A stretch of 64,000 bases of DNA. It comes from Hymenopus coronatus. Taxonomy: Eukaryota; Arthropoda; Insecta; Mantodea; Hymenopodidae. The position numbers and the translations under genes were made by a program. Numbering within the stretch: position 1 is the first letter of the stretch; each line of letters begins with the position of its first letter. Shown here piece by piece: positions 48,989-60,592 of this stretch. The stretch covers positions 61,926,501 through 61,990,500 of the forward strand of contig CM060899.1 of assembly GCA_030762935.1 (NCBI GenBank), read 5' to 3'. A model generated the notes under the pieces. That model was not told where the DNA came from. It ran no database searches and was given only the letters and a program-made list of their open reading frames with translations.

Positions 48989-49161
48989 GTTCAATAATAT
49001 GGTACAGTGGAAGAATTTGAATAATGACACAGTCTTCTCCTCCCCAGAACTGGTGTGTTTCCCGCCATTCAGAATCCGCTGCCAAGCAGAACTGCACTCC
49101 TTGATCACCGCGCAAGAAGGTCAGTGTTGGACCACGGTAACCCAGCACATGGTGCATGAAC
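48989..49161 (-). CDS. TLDc-domain protein, exon 3 of 5 seen
   Basis: Acceptor (tttacaag) ends at 49162; donor is GAAC|gtaagt with the last exon base at 48989. The 173 bp read FMHHVLGYRGPTLTFLRGDQ, then AADSEWRETHQFWGGEDCV and IIQILPLYHIIE. This is the first half of a TLDc domain: GPTL followed by the tryptophan and the F-x-GG-x-x-C segment. The first base completes the Arg codon begun in the previous exon. The next intron is 6875 bp. Confidence 0.9.
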
Positions 49162-49268
49162 CTTGTAAAAAATAAAAAGGTTTATTAATTTCTATGCATA
49201 ACCTAAAAAATTAACTGTTTACATATATAACTATGTTATAATAAATTTGTGGGATGCAATTTTAATAC

Positions 49269-50116
49269 AAAAATCTGATGTGTTCCATTCACATTACTTT
49301 CCCTAAATCTCTGTAACAAATTATTGCTAATCAACTTATTCTTCAATCCACTTCATGCTAATCAAAGTAAACATTAGCAGAAACGGTCTTATTACTTAGT
49401 TCCTTATAGGTAGAAGGGAAATAAGGGAATACACTAGGCTAAACAGACTAAAATGTTTTGAAATGTGATTCTTATCAGATTGAAATCCATTTCTTTGCGT
49501 GGCCAGGAGTTGACAAGTTCCCAGAAGAGAAATTAAGTATTTTAAAACTGAAACCAATAAAAGGAATATCTCAAAAACCAGTAAAAATTGCATATGACAT
49601 AAATTGTGTGTTTTAAGGAGCTCTAAACGTTTTGTGTAGTAAGTTTTTGTCTATCTCTTACAGTTTACTAGTTCTGCAAAAATTCAAAAAAATGTAACCA
49701 CAATAAAGAGGTCTTTAGATGCTATTCCCAGAAAATTCAAGATATACATTTTATTTGTCATGTAAATATCTTAAATATAAGATATTTTAATCAAAATCAT
49801 TAAGAGCCATTTTAGAGAAAATAAAAATTTTTGAAATTTTTCCCATGTAAAGACTATTTGGGAGTCGGGAGATTTTCATGAAAATCTTTGTGTCGCATAC
49901 TTGGAAGATACTGAATTTAAATATCAAGTTTGGTATTTAACAGACTTTTCTTTTTAGAGCCACACACACACATGAACCTTTTTCTAAAATTGTTTTTTTT
50001 TATTCAGGGGGTCTCAAAACATGTATTTCCAGTGAAATATTGGTATCAAATTTTTGGGTGCAATACAATACCTTCGCTATACACCATCTACATAGTATGT
50101 GTAGAGAAAGTAAAAA
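49269..50116 (-). mobile_element. R1 repeat, full-length copy
   Basis: Ends aaaaatctgatgtgttcc and gtagagaaagtaaaaa. About 110 bp upstream (minus sense) of TLDc exon 3, within the intron. Confidence 0.85.
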
Positions 50117-50443
50117 TGACAAAACAAACTTCAATATGCAAACTGCCTTTGAATATTTTTGGAAGGCATGTCATCTATCACTTGTGATTCAGTAATAAAA
50201 TTATTGAAAATGGACAAAAGATGATGCCATACTTGCAGACTGGGTCTTTATCTTTCATAACACTAATATATACAAGTCAGTTCATATCTTTTGTGTAAAC
50301 AGCACTTTATAAATATTTCACATCTTTAATTAAATGACTCAGAAGTTGAGACAAGTGAGGTAGTTCAAGTATAATAGTCGAAAATGAGTGTCACTATTCC
50401 AACTCATTTTCAACTGTTTCACATCTTATTAATTTTACCTTAC

Positions 50444-51489
50444 TACTTTCTCTGCCATGGCATAACAACAGAAAAAGTATTCCACTCTACCCAAAAATTG
50501 ATATGAGATTCCTAAATTAAAAAATTCTAGAATCTTCCATTCACATGATTTTCTTTACTTAGTATACAAATTCTTACAAAAAATTTGCCTTTCTACTTCT
50601 TGCTAATCAAGATAAACATTAGTTCCTTATAAGTAGGAGGGAACAAAGGGAATACACTGAAGTGTTAGTCAAATCTATCAAGCTGTTGCTATACAGTTGT
50701 CAATGAAATTCACTTCTCTTTGCATGGTCAGGAGGAAAACAAAAGAAACACAGAATAACTTCCTGTTTGAGAAAAGTATAAATATTTTAAAACAAACCAA
50801 TAAAAAGGAATATCTTGGAAATGGATAGCTCTACTTCCAGAATGATAGGACAATAATTGTGTTTTGAGGAGATTACATTTTTATGTAGTACGTTTTTGTC
50901 TATTTCTTACAGTTTACCAGTTACACAAAAGTCATTCAGAAGGAAGAGAATTGCAGAGGCTATTCACAGAAAATTCAAAATTTACATTTTATTTGTCTTG
51001 TAAATATCTTAAACAAAATATTGTAATCAAAATTAAAGCAACTTTTGACAAAACCCAAATTTTCAAAAACTTTTCTATGTAAATGGTAGTTTGGGGTGGG
51101 GGGATTTTATTGAAAATTTTAGTGTCTATTCTTGGGATATACTAAACTTAAATATCAAGTTTGGTGTTTAACAGACGTTTATTTTCGAGTTACGCTTCCC
51201 ACATGCATGTACATGGACATTTTTCTAAAAAATGCTATGGATTCAGAGGATCTCAAAACATATATTTCTCATTAGAACCATTTTTTTTATAAAATCAAGA
51301 TTAGTATTTATCAGACTTTTTGTTTTTGAGTTCTTTCTCTCTCTCCTCCCTCTCTGAACTTTTTCTAACATTTTTCAGGTCTCAAAACATGCATATCTGG
51401 TAACATTTTGGTATCACATTTTTGGGTGGAATACAATACCTTTGCTACCTACTATGTATATTCTACATACATGTTAGAGAAAGTAAAAA
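50444..51489. mobile_element. R1 repeats: short + strand end fragment plus a diverged minus copy
   Basis: 50444-50512 is a + strand R1 start (tactttctctgcc... cccaaaaattgatatgag). From about 50516 to 51489 a strongly diverged minus copy follows (cttccattcacatgatt... gttagagaaagtaaaaac). It is longer than usual because the region near 51290-51400 repeats part of the terminal block. Confidence 0.7.
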
Positions 51490-52354
51490 CTGCAAAGTTG
51501 CAATTCAACTGTTAATAAATTTGGTTAAAATAAAGTTATGCCTACTTTCAACTCACTCTCACCTTGAACAAAATAAAATCTCATATGAATGAATCATTCA
51601 AACTATGAGCACACATTTAAATTAATATAAACTTAAAATTACAACACAAAACAGAAAAGGATATTAGGCATTCTCCTTCAGGCAATGTGGTGTGTCCAAA
51701 CCCTCGAATGTTTATATAAATACAGAAATATGTAACGGTGCATTTACAATACACAATGATTGTAAAGAAGCCAAGCTTTGTTGGAAGAACAAATGTATAG
51801 CTAAATTTCTATTTGCTGTATCTGAATTTCCAATGCTGCGCAAGACATCTGCCCTGGTTTTCACCAATCCTCATTTTACTTTCCCTAAAGCTACATTAAC
51901 AATTGTTATTATACATTTGATGTGCCGTTGACCATTTTATTAAAATTTACATGCATTTAGTAGCATGGCATTTTCAGCTTTCCACCTAGCATGCTGAATT
52001 TTCCTTAACTCCAAGGCTTTGAAATCCCAGATATAATTGGAAACATTCATTCATGGCTGTCTGGATTGTTATCAACATTGTGCTGTTTGATATTATGAGT
52101 AGAGGTCGATTTCTGGTTCTGAGCGCACAGAGCAGTAAGTGGTATACAGAGAAGGTAGAGAGGAGGGGTTTGTAGTGTAATTAGGCTTACCAACTTCTGA
52201 ACTCTGAATTCTGGGAGAAAATTAGATATAACAGTAAAGCTAGAAAAATTGATAAAAACCAAGTCATATGAACTTTTCCGGGCATTGTTAAACATGCAGT
52301 ACTATTTCTTTTTCATTTACACTCCCAATGAACTAACCACTACAATAACCAACT
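51490..52354. other. AT-rich intron sequence, nothing recognised
   Basis: The frame at 51692-51931 (+) shows no family resemblance and no splice context. I leave it uncalled. Confidence 0.4.
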
Positions 52355-52356
52355 TA

Positions 52357-52592
52357 AGCCCTCCTGGGTAGTGTGGTGGTAGCGTGTCTGCCTCACATTC
52401 GAAAGGTCGCGAGTTTGAATCTCGCTTAAGGTGAGTTACCCGGATAAGATTTTCTTTCCGGGGTTTTCGCTTATCCTGAGATGACGAATGTCGAGTACCT
52501 TTAAGCTCCATGGACCCCAAAATCATTTGAGCATCATTTCACCAATTTCATTCATCGTCCGATATGACCAACCAGGTTAAAGGACATTAAGT
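52357..52592 (+). mobile_element. SINE B
   Basis: tRNA-like head (tagtgtggtggtagcgtgtc; ggtcgcgagtttgaatctcg), body and gttaaaggacattaa end as in 41145-41372, with a longer middle (gataagattttctttccggg). Confidence 0.85.
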
Positions 52593-52888
52593 TAGAAAAA
52601 AAAGAAAAGTAACTTACAACTACGACACTGTCAAAGACCTCAAACTGTTAATAATTATTGATTTTGAGATTTATATTTCTAAATATAGCAAGACCATTTC
52701 ATGTTGATGCAACAATTGGTTTCCTTCTCTCTTCCGACTTCAACACCGCGAGCACACAAATCAAAACACTATTATTTTCTTCTATGCACTGCCAACCCTT
52801 GCATATAAGATGAAATACTCTTATTTTATAAAAGTATACAATTAATGATATTAATGGAATAAGGAGACATCACGTGATTCCAAAAGAT

Positions 52889-53421
52889 TTAATTTCACAT
52901 ATATTGTGTGTTTTATTGTGATCTACACTTTTTGAGTACTAAGTTTTTGTCTATCTCTTACAGTTTGCCAGTTATACAAAATTCTGCAAAATTCATCCAG
53001 AATAAAGTAGTCTTCAGAGGCTATTCCCAGAAAATTCAAGATAAACATTTTATTTGTCAGGCAAATATCTTTAATATATGATATTTTAATCAAAATCATT
53101 AAGAGCCATTTTTAAGAAAATCAAAATTTTCGAAAAAAGTTCCATGGAGAGGGTAGTTTGGGGTGGGGGGATTTTTTTTGAAAATCCCTGTGTCGCATCC
53201 TTGGACAATACCAAACTTAAATAGCAAGTTTGGTATTTAATGGTCTTTTTGTTTTTGAGCTATGCTGCACACACACACACATGTTTTTCTAAAAATGATT
53301 CTTTTTGGATACAGGAGGTCTCAAAACATTTATTTGCGGTGAAATCTCGGTATAAATTTTTTGGGTGCATTACAATATCTTCTCTATACACTATGTACAT
53401 AGTATGTATAGAGAAAGTAAT
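52889..53421 (-). mobile_element. R1 repeat, truncated, best palindromic end
   Basis: The distal part is missing. The terminal hairpin is well preserved: cttctctataca ctatgtacatag then tatgtatagagaaag at 53379-53417, almost perfectly self-complementary. Confidence 0.85.
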
Positions 53422-53722
53422 AAAATGTTTGTCAGCTCTAAGATGAGAGAGCTCATCTGTTTTGGTAACAAAAGAAGCATTTTTCTAGAAAGTTGTCATT
53501 ATTACCTTTGTAAACTATTTATTATTCTCTTCAGCTTCAGATTATTTGTATCAGCTTTTCCTGAAATGAGGCTAGTTGGCAAAATGTGATATCTCATCAA
53601 CGTAATTAAAGCTTGGCTTCTTAGTCAGCAGGAAGTAATCAATTTAATTTTTAAGTTGACTAATATATTGATGCACCACACTTGCTTGGATGACAATACT
53701 TGAGGGTTTAGTGCCTACTTGC

Positions 53723-53793
53723 CTGTTTGCTCCCAGGCCATGCTGGTCGCTGTTATAAAGCAGAGTCCAGTGGGATGGACAGATGGAACCCAG
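53723..53793 (-). CDS. TLDc-domain protein, exon 2 of 5 seen (GC donor)
   Basis: The acceptor (tatatttcag) ends at 53794. The 71 bp read LGSICPSHWTLLYNSDQHGLGAN, then AG of a split Arg codon. W-T-L-L-Y-x-S...HG is the typical opening of the TLDc domain. The exon is followed by gcaagt (53722-53717): a GC-AG intron. The nearby GT four bases on would shift the frame into nonsense in the next exon. Phase 0 at its start matches the end of the previous exon. Confidence 0.88.
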
Positions 53794-53932
53794 CTGAAAT
53801 ATAAAACAGCCTACCAATCATCAGTATTAAAATACTAACTACATTAGTGAGATTTTAAAACTTCAAAGCATAAAAGACGAGATATTTGATAACAATTTTA
53901 ATGAAAGGATGTTTTGGAACAGTGATACGTAT

Positions 53933-54895
53933 GAATAGAATATTTTTGAGTTGGGTTTGTAACACTTAAATATCACTTAATTTTTCCAGACCAGTTTTGA
54001 TGCCATGTGGGCATCATTGTCGATGGTTTCCAAGTTAATTTCCACAGGGTGTTCTATGTTGACGTCTGACGGTCCCTGGTGGCTGGGTGATGAACTTCCA
54101 CAATCTATTTTGTGGCGGCAATTCAAAGTTGAATACATGATATTGATTTTTAATGGATTTTCTCCCAGACGTTGAGCTCTGCCGCACATCTGACAGGTTT
54201 TACAAGGTGCATGTGGGGTACTATTTCATGGTTAGTAGACCAAAAGAGGTGTGCAATGGCTGATTTGTCAGTTTGTTTGTATTTTACTGCTCTCATGTGC
54301 TCTTTAAGTCTTGTTTCAAGGTGTCATTTTGTTTTACCAATGTAAAATTTGTTGCAATCTGTACAATTTATTCTGTAGATTCCTCATTTTTTATGCTCTG
54401 GGAATTGGGTCTTTTTGGTTGTTGCAGAGCATTTTTTGTAGGCTGAACTTATTGTGGGGAGCAAGTGTGATTTTATATTTTTTGAATATTTTTTTGAAAC
54501 TTGTGGTGTAGTTTTGGATGATAAGTAAACTTTTTGAAGCTGGGCTCAATTTTGTGGTTTCTGTAATTAATTTCCATTGTTTAAATTTTCTGATGTTTTT
54601 ATCTATTAATTTTTGGTTGAAGCCATTGTTTCCAGCAGTAGATATTATCTGTTTGTAAAAATCCACATCATTAAAAACTGACACCATGTATTCAACTTTG
54701 AATTGCCGCCACAAAATATATTGTGGAAGTTCATCACCCAGCCACCAGGGACCATCACACCTCAACATAGAACACCCTGTGGAAATTCAGTTGGAAACTA
54801 TCGACAATGATGCCCACATGGCATCGAAACCAGTCTGGAAAAATTATACGTAAGTGACACTTAAGTGTTACAAACCCTACTCAAAAATATTCAAG
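53933..54895 (-). mobile_element. Penelope-like element fragment flanked by inverted repeats
   Basis: The minus strand reads the end of the reverse transcriptase region (54672-54391: NGFNQKLIDKNIRKFKQWK, ITLAPHNKFSLQKML). Then comes the GIY-YIG domain (54390-54190: GIYRINCTDCNKFYIGKTK, LKEHMRAVKYKQTDKSAIAH) with a stop before GIY and other breaks. Left arm 53933-54145 and right arm 54672-54895 are inverted copies of each other at high similarity (shared gatgaacttccacaat and gcggcaattcaaagttgaat). This matches the known structure of 5'-truncated Penelope elements with an inverted terminal repeat. Confidence 0.82.
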
Positions 54896-55300
54896 ATATT
54901 TGACGATATAAACAGCAGCTATTCACACACAGGGGATCAACTTCTTGAAACTGGTCTTCCCAAATGAAGGCATAGTAGAGCAAAAAGTGTAAAAAAGGCG
55001 ACTCAATTCATTTAAATTATGGCGCTCCACTGTCTAAAATACTTATTTTTATTTTATACAAGTTTATTCAATTTTCTTGAGGCTTAATTTAAATAGAATT
55101 TCATTGCTAATTGGCCTATGCTTTCTTGAAGAGACGACATAGAAAATGCTAATATCTATAGCATACTACAACACAAACATTAGTTCCAGAGTTAACAGTA
55201 CCAGGCTATCATGGTGGCATGTTCTTCAGTCCATTCACCACCAGTAACATGGAAATCACATGCATGCTTCATATTTTTGAATTGGGGGGAAAAAACAAAA

Positions 55301-55502
55301 ACCTGCCTTAGTAGTGTGGGGATAGCCTTATATTCAAAAGGTCCCGAGTTCGAATCTCGCTTAGGGCGAGTTCCCAGATTGGGTTTTTTGGGAGGTCCTC
55401 CCTTATCCTGTGAAGATGAATGTCAAGTAACCTTAAGCTCCATGGATCCCAAAATCATTTCATCAACTGATATGATGAACCAAGTTAAAGGACCTTAACC
55501 TA
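55301..55502 (+). mobile_element. SINE B, diverged
   Basis: Head tagtgtggggatagcc with a deletion, B box cccgagttcgaatctcgc, body ttatcctgtgaagatgaatg, end gttaaaggaccttaa. Confidence 0.8.
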
Positions 55503-56180
55503 AAAAGAACAGACACTATGGTGTAAAAGGGTTTTTCTTTATAGCAAGAATATATGCAGGTCTAACAAACCTTTGCAAGAAAATCAAGTACTATTAAGTG
55601 TAAGCATAATTATGTTACCTTTTTGTTTAATGTCTAAACTAAAGCAGCAGTAATACTGAAAAGAAAGCCTTTAGAAATTAATGCAAAGCCTTCCCAACGA
55701 ACCTCGTAAATTCAGTCTGCAGTATTAGTAGCGATATCCAAAACTTCCTCATTGTGTCAAGAATGAAGAAATAGGGAAAGTACAACTATACAATAAATAT
55801 TAGTTAAAGCTTTATTTTGCAATAATATGATATTAAACAATTAATATTTAGTAATAGTGATGTCCAGATTATACTTTTATTTTTGTGGAGTCAGTTGTAC
55901 AACACTTATCTTTTAATTTATGTAGAACTAGTTTCCTAAGACATTGCTTTCATTCACAAAAACAGGAACCTCTTTAAAACAAATAATATGTATCACGCAC
56001 ACAATACTAGAGCTTACGTACCACATTCTGCCGTACAAATAAGAGTCGCAGTAGTGTTTCCCATTGTGGAACCATCTGCACAACATATTACCTGGACGTT
56101 ATAAACAACTGGTCTACAGCAAATTTAAACTTCAATAACTAACGCTCTCTTAGAGCATATGTCCTTCAACATTCAAGAAT
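55503..56180. other. Intron sequence with one exon-like patch
   Basis: Mostly AT-rich. 56020-56095 has an acceptor-like cgtccag and a donor-like gtaagc on the minus strand around a 70-74 bp open patch. Its length would break the TLDc reading frame if included, so it is not annotated as an exon. Confidence 0.3.
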
Positions 56181-56199
56181 TTAAAAATAGAAATTTATA

Positions 56200-56310
56200 A
56201 ATATTGTTACTTGTACATACTACTGTAAATATATATACTGACGAAGCCATGATTTATGTATAAATCGAAAGGTGAATAAAGATTAATTATTATTATTATT
56301 TTCAATATCA
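56200..56310 (+). mobile_element. Retroelement 3' tail with (ATT)n
   Basis: A conserved-looking tail (ctgacgaagccatgatttat, gtataaatcgaaagg) includes a GATTTAT/ATAAATC hairpin followed by GAAA, then gtgaataaagattaatt and an ATT microsatellite. This is the usual form of a LINE or Penelope-type 3' end. No coding part is attached. Confidence 0.5.
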
Positions 56311-56844
56311 AGGATCCAATTGATATTACTGGTTATAATTGCCACAGCCTTCTCTCTGGTGGTGAAACAATGAACTTGCCAGCAGCATTTTGAAATTCAT
56401 AATGTAGTTTTGTGCTTCCATATTCAAATATTTCCTTAAACAAGTTCATTGTGGCCTGTCATGCTTTTTAATAATTTCAAATTTGGGCTACGGTTATGGT
56501 TCTCATTCTTCTAACTTAACATTTCTGAAGTATCCTTTGGTTCTGGGTTTTAGACCTCTTTTGATTTACCTTTGTAACTATCATATAATGGATCTCATCT
56601 TTATTTATGAATTAAGCAAGCATCTTGTGGAATATGTAGTAGACAATATTTTTTTTTATTTTATTTGTATAGCCCCCTTTAACTTTTATGGTCATACTGG
56701 GGGCTTTGACTTGAGAAGCAACTGCTGGTGTTTTTCTTACTGAACTGTAGGGTTTATTAGCATTAGTCTTTTCATTATTGTACTATTAAACACATGCACA
56801 TTCACTCCAAAATTCATAGGGAATAATTCTGGCTAAATAAAAAT

Positions 56845-56920
56845 TTCCTGTAGCACCCGGGAATCGAATCTCTACGTTGAGAAGCCAGAATGCTGACCAC
56901 TTGCCCAGAGGCAGTTGATA
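56845..56920 (-). mobile_element. tRNA-like SINE fragment
   Basis: The minus strand reads gggcaagtggtcagcattct and tagagattcgattcccgg, tRNA-like A and B regions. The putative acceptor strands do not pair, so this is not an intact tRNA gene. Confidence 0.5.
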
Positions 56921-56992
56921 TTTTATTCAACATCCTTTTGAATTTTCTAAATGCTTTTGCATGATAAATGAACCTCCTGAATGTGCTGGATG

Positions 56993-57852
56993 TTTTTACT
57001 TTCTCTACATGTACTATATACATAGTGTATAGAGAAGGTATTGTAATACACCCAAAAATTTGATATAGAGATTTCACCAGAAATACGAGTTTTGAGTCCC
57101 CCTGAATAAAAAAAAATGTTTACAAAAGGGTCTGTGTGTGTGTGCATACGTGTGCATGTGTGTGTGTACAGCATAGATGAAAAACGAAAAGACCGTAAAA
57201 TACCAAACTTGGTACTTAAGTTTGGTATTTTCCAAGGATGTGACAAAGATTTTTCAAGAAAATCCCCCCACATGGAATTTTTTTCGAAAATTTTGATTTT
57301 CTCAAATATGGCTCTTAACAATTTTGATTAAAATCACTTATATTTAATATATTGACATGCCAAATAAAATGTATATCTTGAATTTTCTGGGAATAGACTC
57401 TGAAGACTACTTTATTCTGAGTGAATTTTACAGAATTTTGTATAACTGACAAACTGTAAGATAGACAAAAACTTAATACACAAAAAATGTAGAGCACAAT
57501 AAAACACACAATTTATGTTATATACATTTTTTTGATGGAGTTTGTCGTTTTTGAGATATTCCTTGTTTTTGGTTAAAGCTTTGAAAAACTTATACTTTTC
57601 TCATACAGGAAATTGTAAACTCTTGTCTATACAAACAAAGCCACTTTAATCACATAGCAACCAGCTTTTGACCATCACTTTAACCTATGGTACCCCCTTA
57701 TTTCGCTTCTACTTACAAGGAAGCAAGTAATAAGACTATTTCTGCTAATATTTCTCAATTAGCATGAGGTAAATAGAAGCATAAGCTTTTTAACAATAAT
57801 TTATTGCAGAGATGTAGAGAAAGTCATGTGAATGGAACACATCACATTTTTT
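56993..57852 (+). mobile_element. R1 repeat, full-length copy
   Basis: From tttttactttctctacatg to cacatcacatttttt, with a clear terminal palindrome (actatatacatagtgtatag) and a TG/CA-rich slot at 57130-57172. Confidence 0.88.
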
Positions 57853-57904
57853 AAATGTTGTAATGTGTTTGCTGTGTGCTGATGTTTTAGTTTGTTTATT
57901 TGAA

Positions 57905-58215
57905 ATTGGCTTATGTCCTGCTACAACTGTAGACGAGATGAAGTGAAAACCGTGTGACGGAGCGGCCACGATTTAAGGCAACTGTCAGGGATCACTATGG
58001 ATCTCTGTCTTTAGTTTGTGCATGAAGTATTTATGTTTATGGGGCACAGGGTTGATTTAATTTTCAGACTGGATTGGCCTTCTGAAATTCCAAAACTTTG
58101 TCTCATTTCCGATGATTTTTAGATCTAGAAAATGCTGATCTTGTAGATTGAGTAGTTTTACGCCATCCTCTAAATTCTGTGTGGATCTTTCCAAAGATAT
58201 CAAAATATAATGGCC
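57905..58215 (-). pseudogene. Penelope-like reverse transcriptase fragment
   Basis: Minus-strand reading LNLQDQHFLDLKIIGNETKF, then NFRRPIQSEN, then NPVPHKHKYF. This resembles the FLDL...(Y/F)RKPT...HP..HK segment of Penelope reverse transcriptases. Stops present. Confidence 0.6.
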
Positions 58216-58329
58216 ATTTTTATGTGCATTTGAAATAAAATAAAACTGCCAAAAATGGCCAGATTAGATTGTCCATGGAGACTTCATTTCTACCTGTATT
58301 ACTTTCCAATAAAAATAAAAAGGTGGTTG

Positions 58330-58445
58330 GTGCCATGGTCAAGTGGTTAGACCATGTGGGATTTGTGGTACACGAAGTGGCATCTAGGTAGGTTTTCCCC
58401 AGGTTCTCTGGTTTCCCCTGCCATTCATTCCATCAATGCTTTATA
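58330..58445 (+). mobile_element. SINE A, internally shortened
   Basis: Head ccatggtcaagtggttagac joins directly to the body gtgggatttgtggtacacg and ttctctggtttcccctgcc. The B-box region is lost. Confidence 0.7.
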
Positions 58446-58496
58446 ATCATGTTTCCTTTCACACATCATTTCATAACATCCACTCCTTATCAATAG

Positions 58497-58940
58497 TCTT
58501 AAGCTTTCACGGCCGGAGTCCAAATTATAACTAGAACAATTTTCTGGGCTGAGAAGCCGTGGTCTGCTGGAGTTTTCAGGTCCAGATGTTTCGTTCATGA
58601 CTGCAGTGAACATCTTCAGTGGCGTGGTAAAAACTAAGCAAAAACTGGCATCCACTACTTGAGAACAACAAACAGGCACAAACCCAACAAGATCATCCGA
58701 ACCAATCACAAATCAAAAGCACTGCACATGCAGCTCCAGTCGGACCAATCATGTGAGAGCAGCCTGAGTATAAATATTGCCGCTATTTCAGCCAACGAGT
58801 CAGTTGTGATCAAACCTTCACCAAGAAGACTTAGACCAGCCACTGAAGATGTTCACCGCAGTCGTGAATGAAACGTCTGGACCTGAAAACTCCAGCAGAC
58901 CATGGCTTCTCAGCCCGGAAAATTCTTCTAGTTATAATCC
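58497..58940. mobile_element. Intact fold-back element with hammerhead-like arms
   Basis: Two inverted arms (58497-58626 and 58838-58940) enclose about 210 bp with a TATA-like gagtataaatattgccgc. Each arm holds CTGAAGA, a hairpin (gttcac/gtgaac type) and GAAAC: minus strand 58619-58588, plus strand 58842-58874. The order is that of a hammerhead ribozyme core. Penelope-like terminal repeats are known to carry such ribozymes, so this may be a non-autonomous Penelope derivative. 19385-20285 is a second copy. Confidence 0.7.
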
Positions 58941-59040
58941 ACTCCCTCGCTTTCATATTAGGTAACGGGTTGGTCATCCTGGCCTCTCTCTGATCCAGAG
59001 CCTCTGATCCTAGACCCTGGCTTGTAAGTCCAACATACAA

Positions 59041-59344
59041 GGAGGATAAACAGAGAAAGAAGAAAAAAATTAAAAAGTTTTACTCAATGAATCAGTTTGT
59101 TAGACATATTTTGTTTCTGCTGATTCCATTTAGTCATTTTCTTAATAATCTTTATAGTGTCTGTGATGGGATGCTTGGAAATAGGTTCAAATGACTAGTC
59201 TCATAAATTAAAGCATAAGTGACACAGTTTTACAGTCAACTCCACATATAAAAGGATAATGAACAAATTTTAAACAAACTTAATGTGTTAATTGCCCAAT
59301 TGACTAATAGTGGGTTAAACTATGAAGCCTGGGACTTAAAGTGC
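59041..59344. other. AT-rich intron sequence, nothing recognised
   Basis: No frames, tRNA boxes or terminal repeats seen. Confidence 0.4.
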
Positions 59345-59575
59345 TTACAACATTATAAATTGCCACTGGGGTATGCCATCTCAAAATAATTTGAGATCAA
59401 CTTGTGGTTTACTGTGGAACATAGTCAGTTGACGATTTTAATGCCATGTCAGCATGCTGCCACGGTAGTTCAGAAGTTAAGAGCAACTGGCTAAAAACCG
59501 AGAGATTTGTGGTTCGAATCCTAGCTATCTCATTGAGTTTTTCAGTCCGACTCTCACAAACTTATTGTATTTACA
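59345..59575 (+). mobile_element. SINE D
   Basis: Second copy of the family at 36885-37075: cattataaattgccactggg, gattttaatgccatg, then gttcagaagttaagagcaac and ttgtggttcgaatcctagc. Compared with the other copy the region before the head has small insertions. Confidence 0.7.
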
Positions 59576-60225
59576 TTTTTTATTGTTTAGAAATGTATGA
59601 ATACTAACAAAATCCCCCTTCTACAACTATATAAAATATGTGGCTTGAAACAAGTGGCATAAGATTCAAGTATAACCAGGCCCCACTTAGCATGGATAAT
59701 AATGGAAAAACGTCAGAAAGTATTTCACTATTCGTTTATCATAAAATCTGAATTGAAATATGGCTATCATTTGATTATTTTCAAAATCGCCATGAAATAA
59801 TTAGGCCTTCAACCCGTTCCAACTGCATTAAAATGTATTTGCATTTACGACAAAACTGAATACACAACATAAAATAAAAGTAACATTCTTGGCTAACTTG
59901 AATGTTCCATGAATACATTTTGCACAAGAAAAGAAAAGGCAACATGGATAAGACTTCATTTGCCTTGCATAAAATGGTTCAGTGGTCAGTAATTATTGAT
60001 ATTTACTACATAGAATATCTTACAAACACAGAATTTATGATTGGAATTCTGTCAACATGAAAAGCGTCAAACTATTCTCAACATAATCAAAATTACTTAT
60101 TTCTGATTTGCGACTTTTAAATGAAATACCTCAATGTATGAATATATTTTATTAAATACTTCTTACTTGCTAAGATGCTTATACAGTATTTGCTTTGCGT
60201 GGTGCCAAAATTGAATTTTACCTAC
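59576..60225. other. Intron sequence next to TLDc exon 1
   Basis: AT-rich, nothing recognised except the donor gtaggt at 60225-60220 (minus). Confidence 0.4.
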
Positions 60226-60423
60226 CATTTTGGCTATAAATGCCTGTGATGTAAGTCCATTGGATGCTTGCGATGGCGAGTGATGTTCCGAGGGCTTTGT
60301 GTACAACGCAGGTAGAGAAGATGACAGCAGCCATACTTCTGATACAGGAAGTAAATCATTTTCATTGCTGTCTGATGGGAACAAAATATCCTTCTCCAGC
60401 ACTGGTGTGTCCAACTCTAGTCC
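60226..60423 (-). CDS. TLDc-domain protein, exon 1 of 5 seen (5' part of gene missing)
   Basis: The acceptor (tgatctcttag) ends at 60424, and that TAG would be an in-frame stop if unspliced. The donor is AAAATG|gtaggt with the exon ending at 60226. The 198 bp encode 66 residues in phase 0. They are acidic at first (GLELDTPVLEKD...), then SEVWLLSSSLPALYTKP, a serine/proline stretch, and SQAFIAKM leading straight into the TLDc opening in the next exon. No start codon, so further exons must lie upstream, probably beyond 64000. The following intron is 6432 bp. Confidence 0.85.
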
Positions 60424-60592
60424 CTAAGAGATCAAAGATAAAATTTCAAATTAAACAAAGCAGTAAATGAGTTGCTGGTATTCAATAGTAAACAAGTTAC
60501 AAGGAGCGTCCATAAAGAAAGTTCCCTCGGGCTTAAACAAAACACAATTTAATGGAAAGAATCATTGGAATAGATATAAGAAGTGTAGAGCT

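Noticed and set aside
56020..56095. Possible extra exon of the TLDc gene on the minus strand
   Set aside because: The splice-like borders give 68, 70 or 74 bp, none a multiple of three, while the exons on either side already join in phase.
56846..56915. Intact tRNA gene
   Set aside because: A and B box resemblance only. The acceptor stem does not pair and no complete cloverleaf can be drawn.
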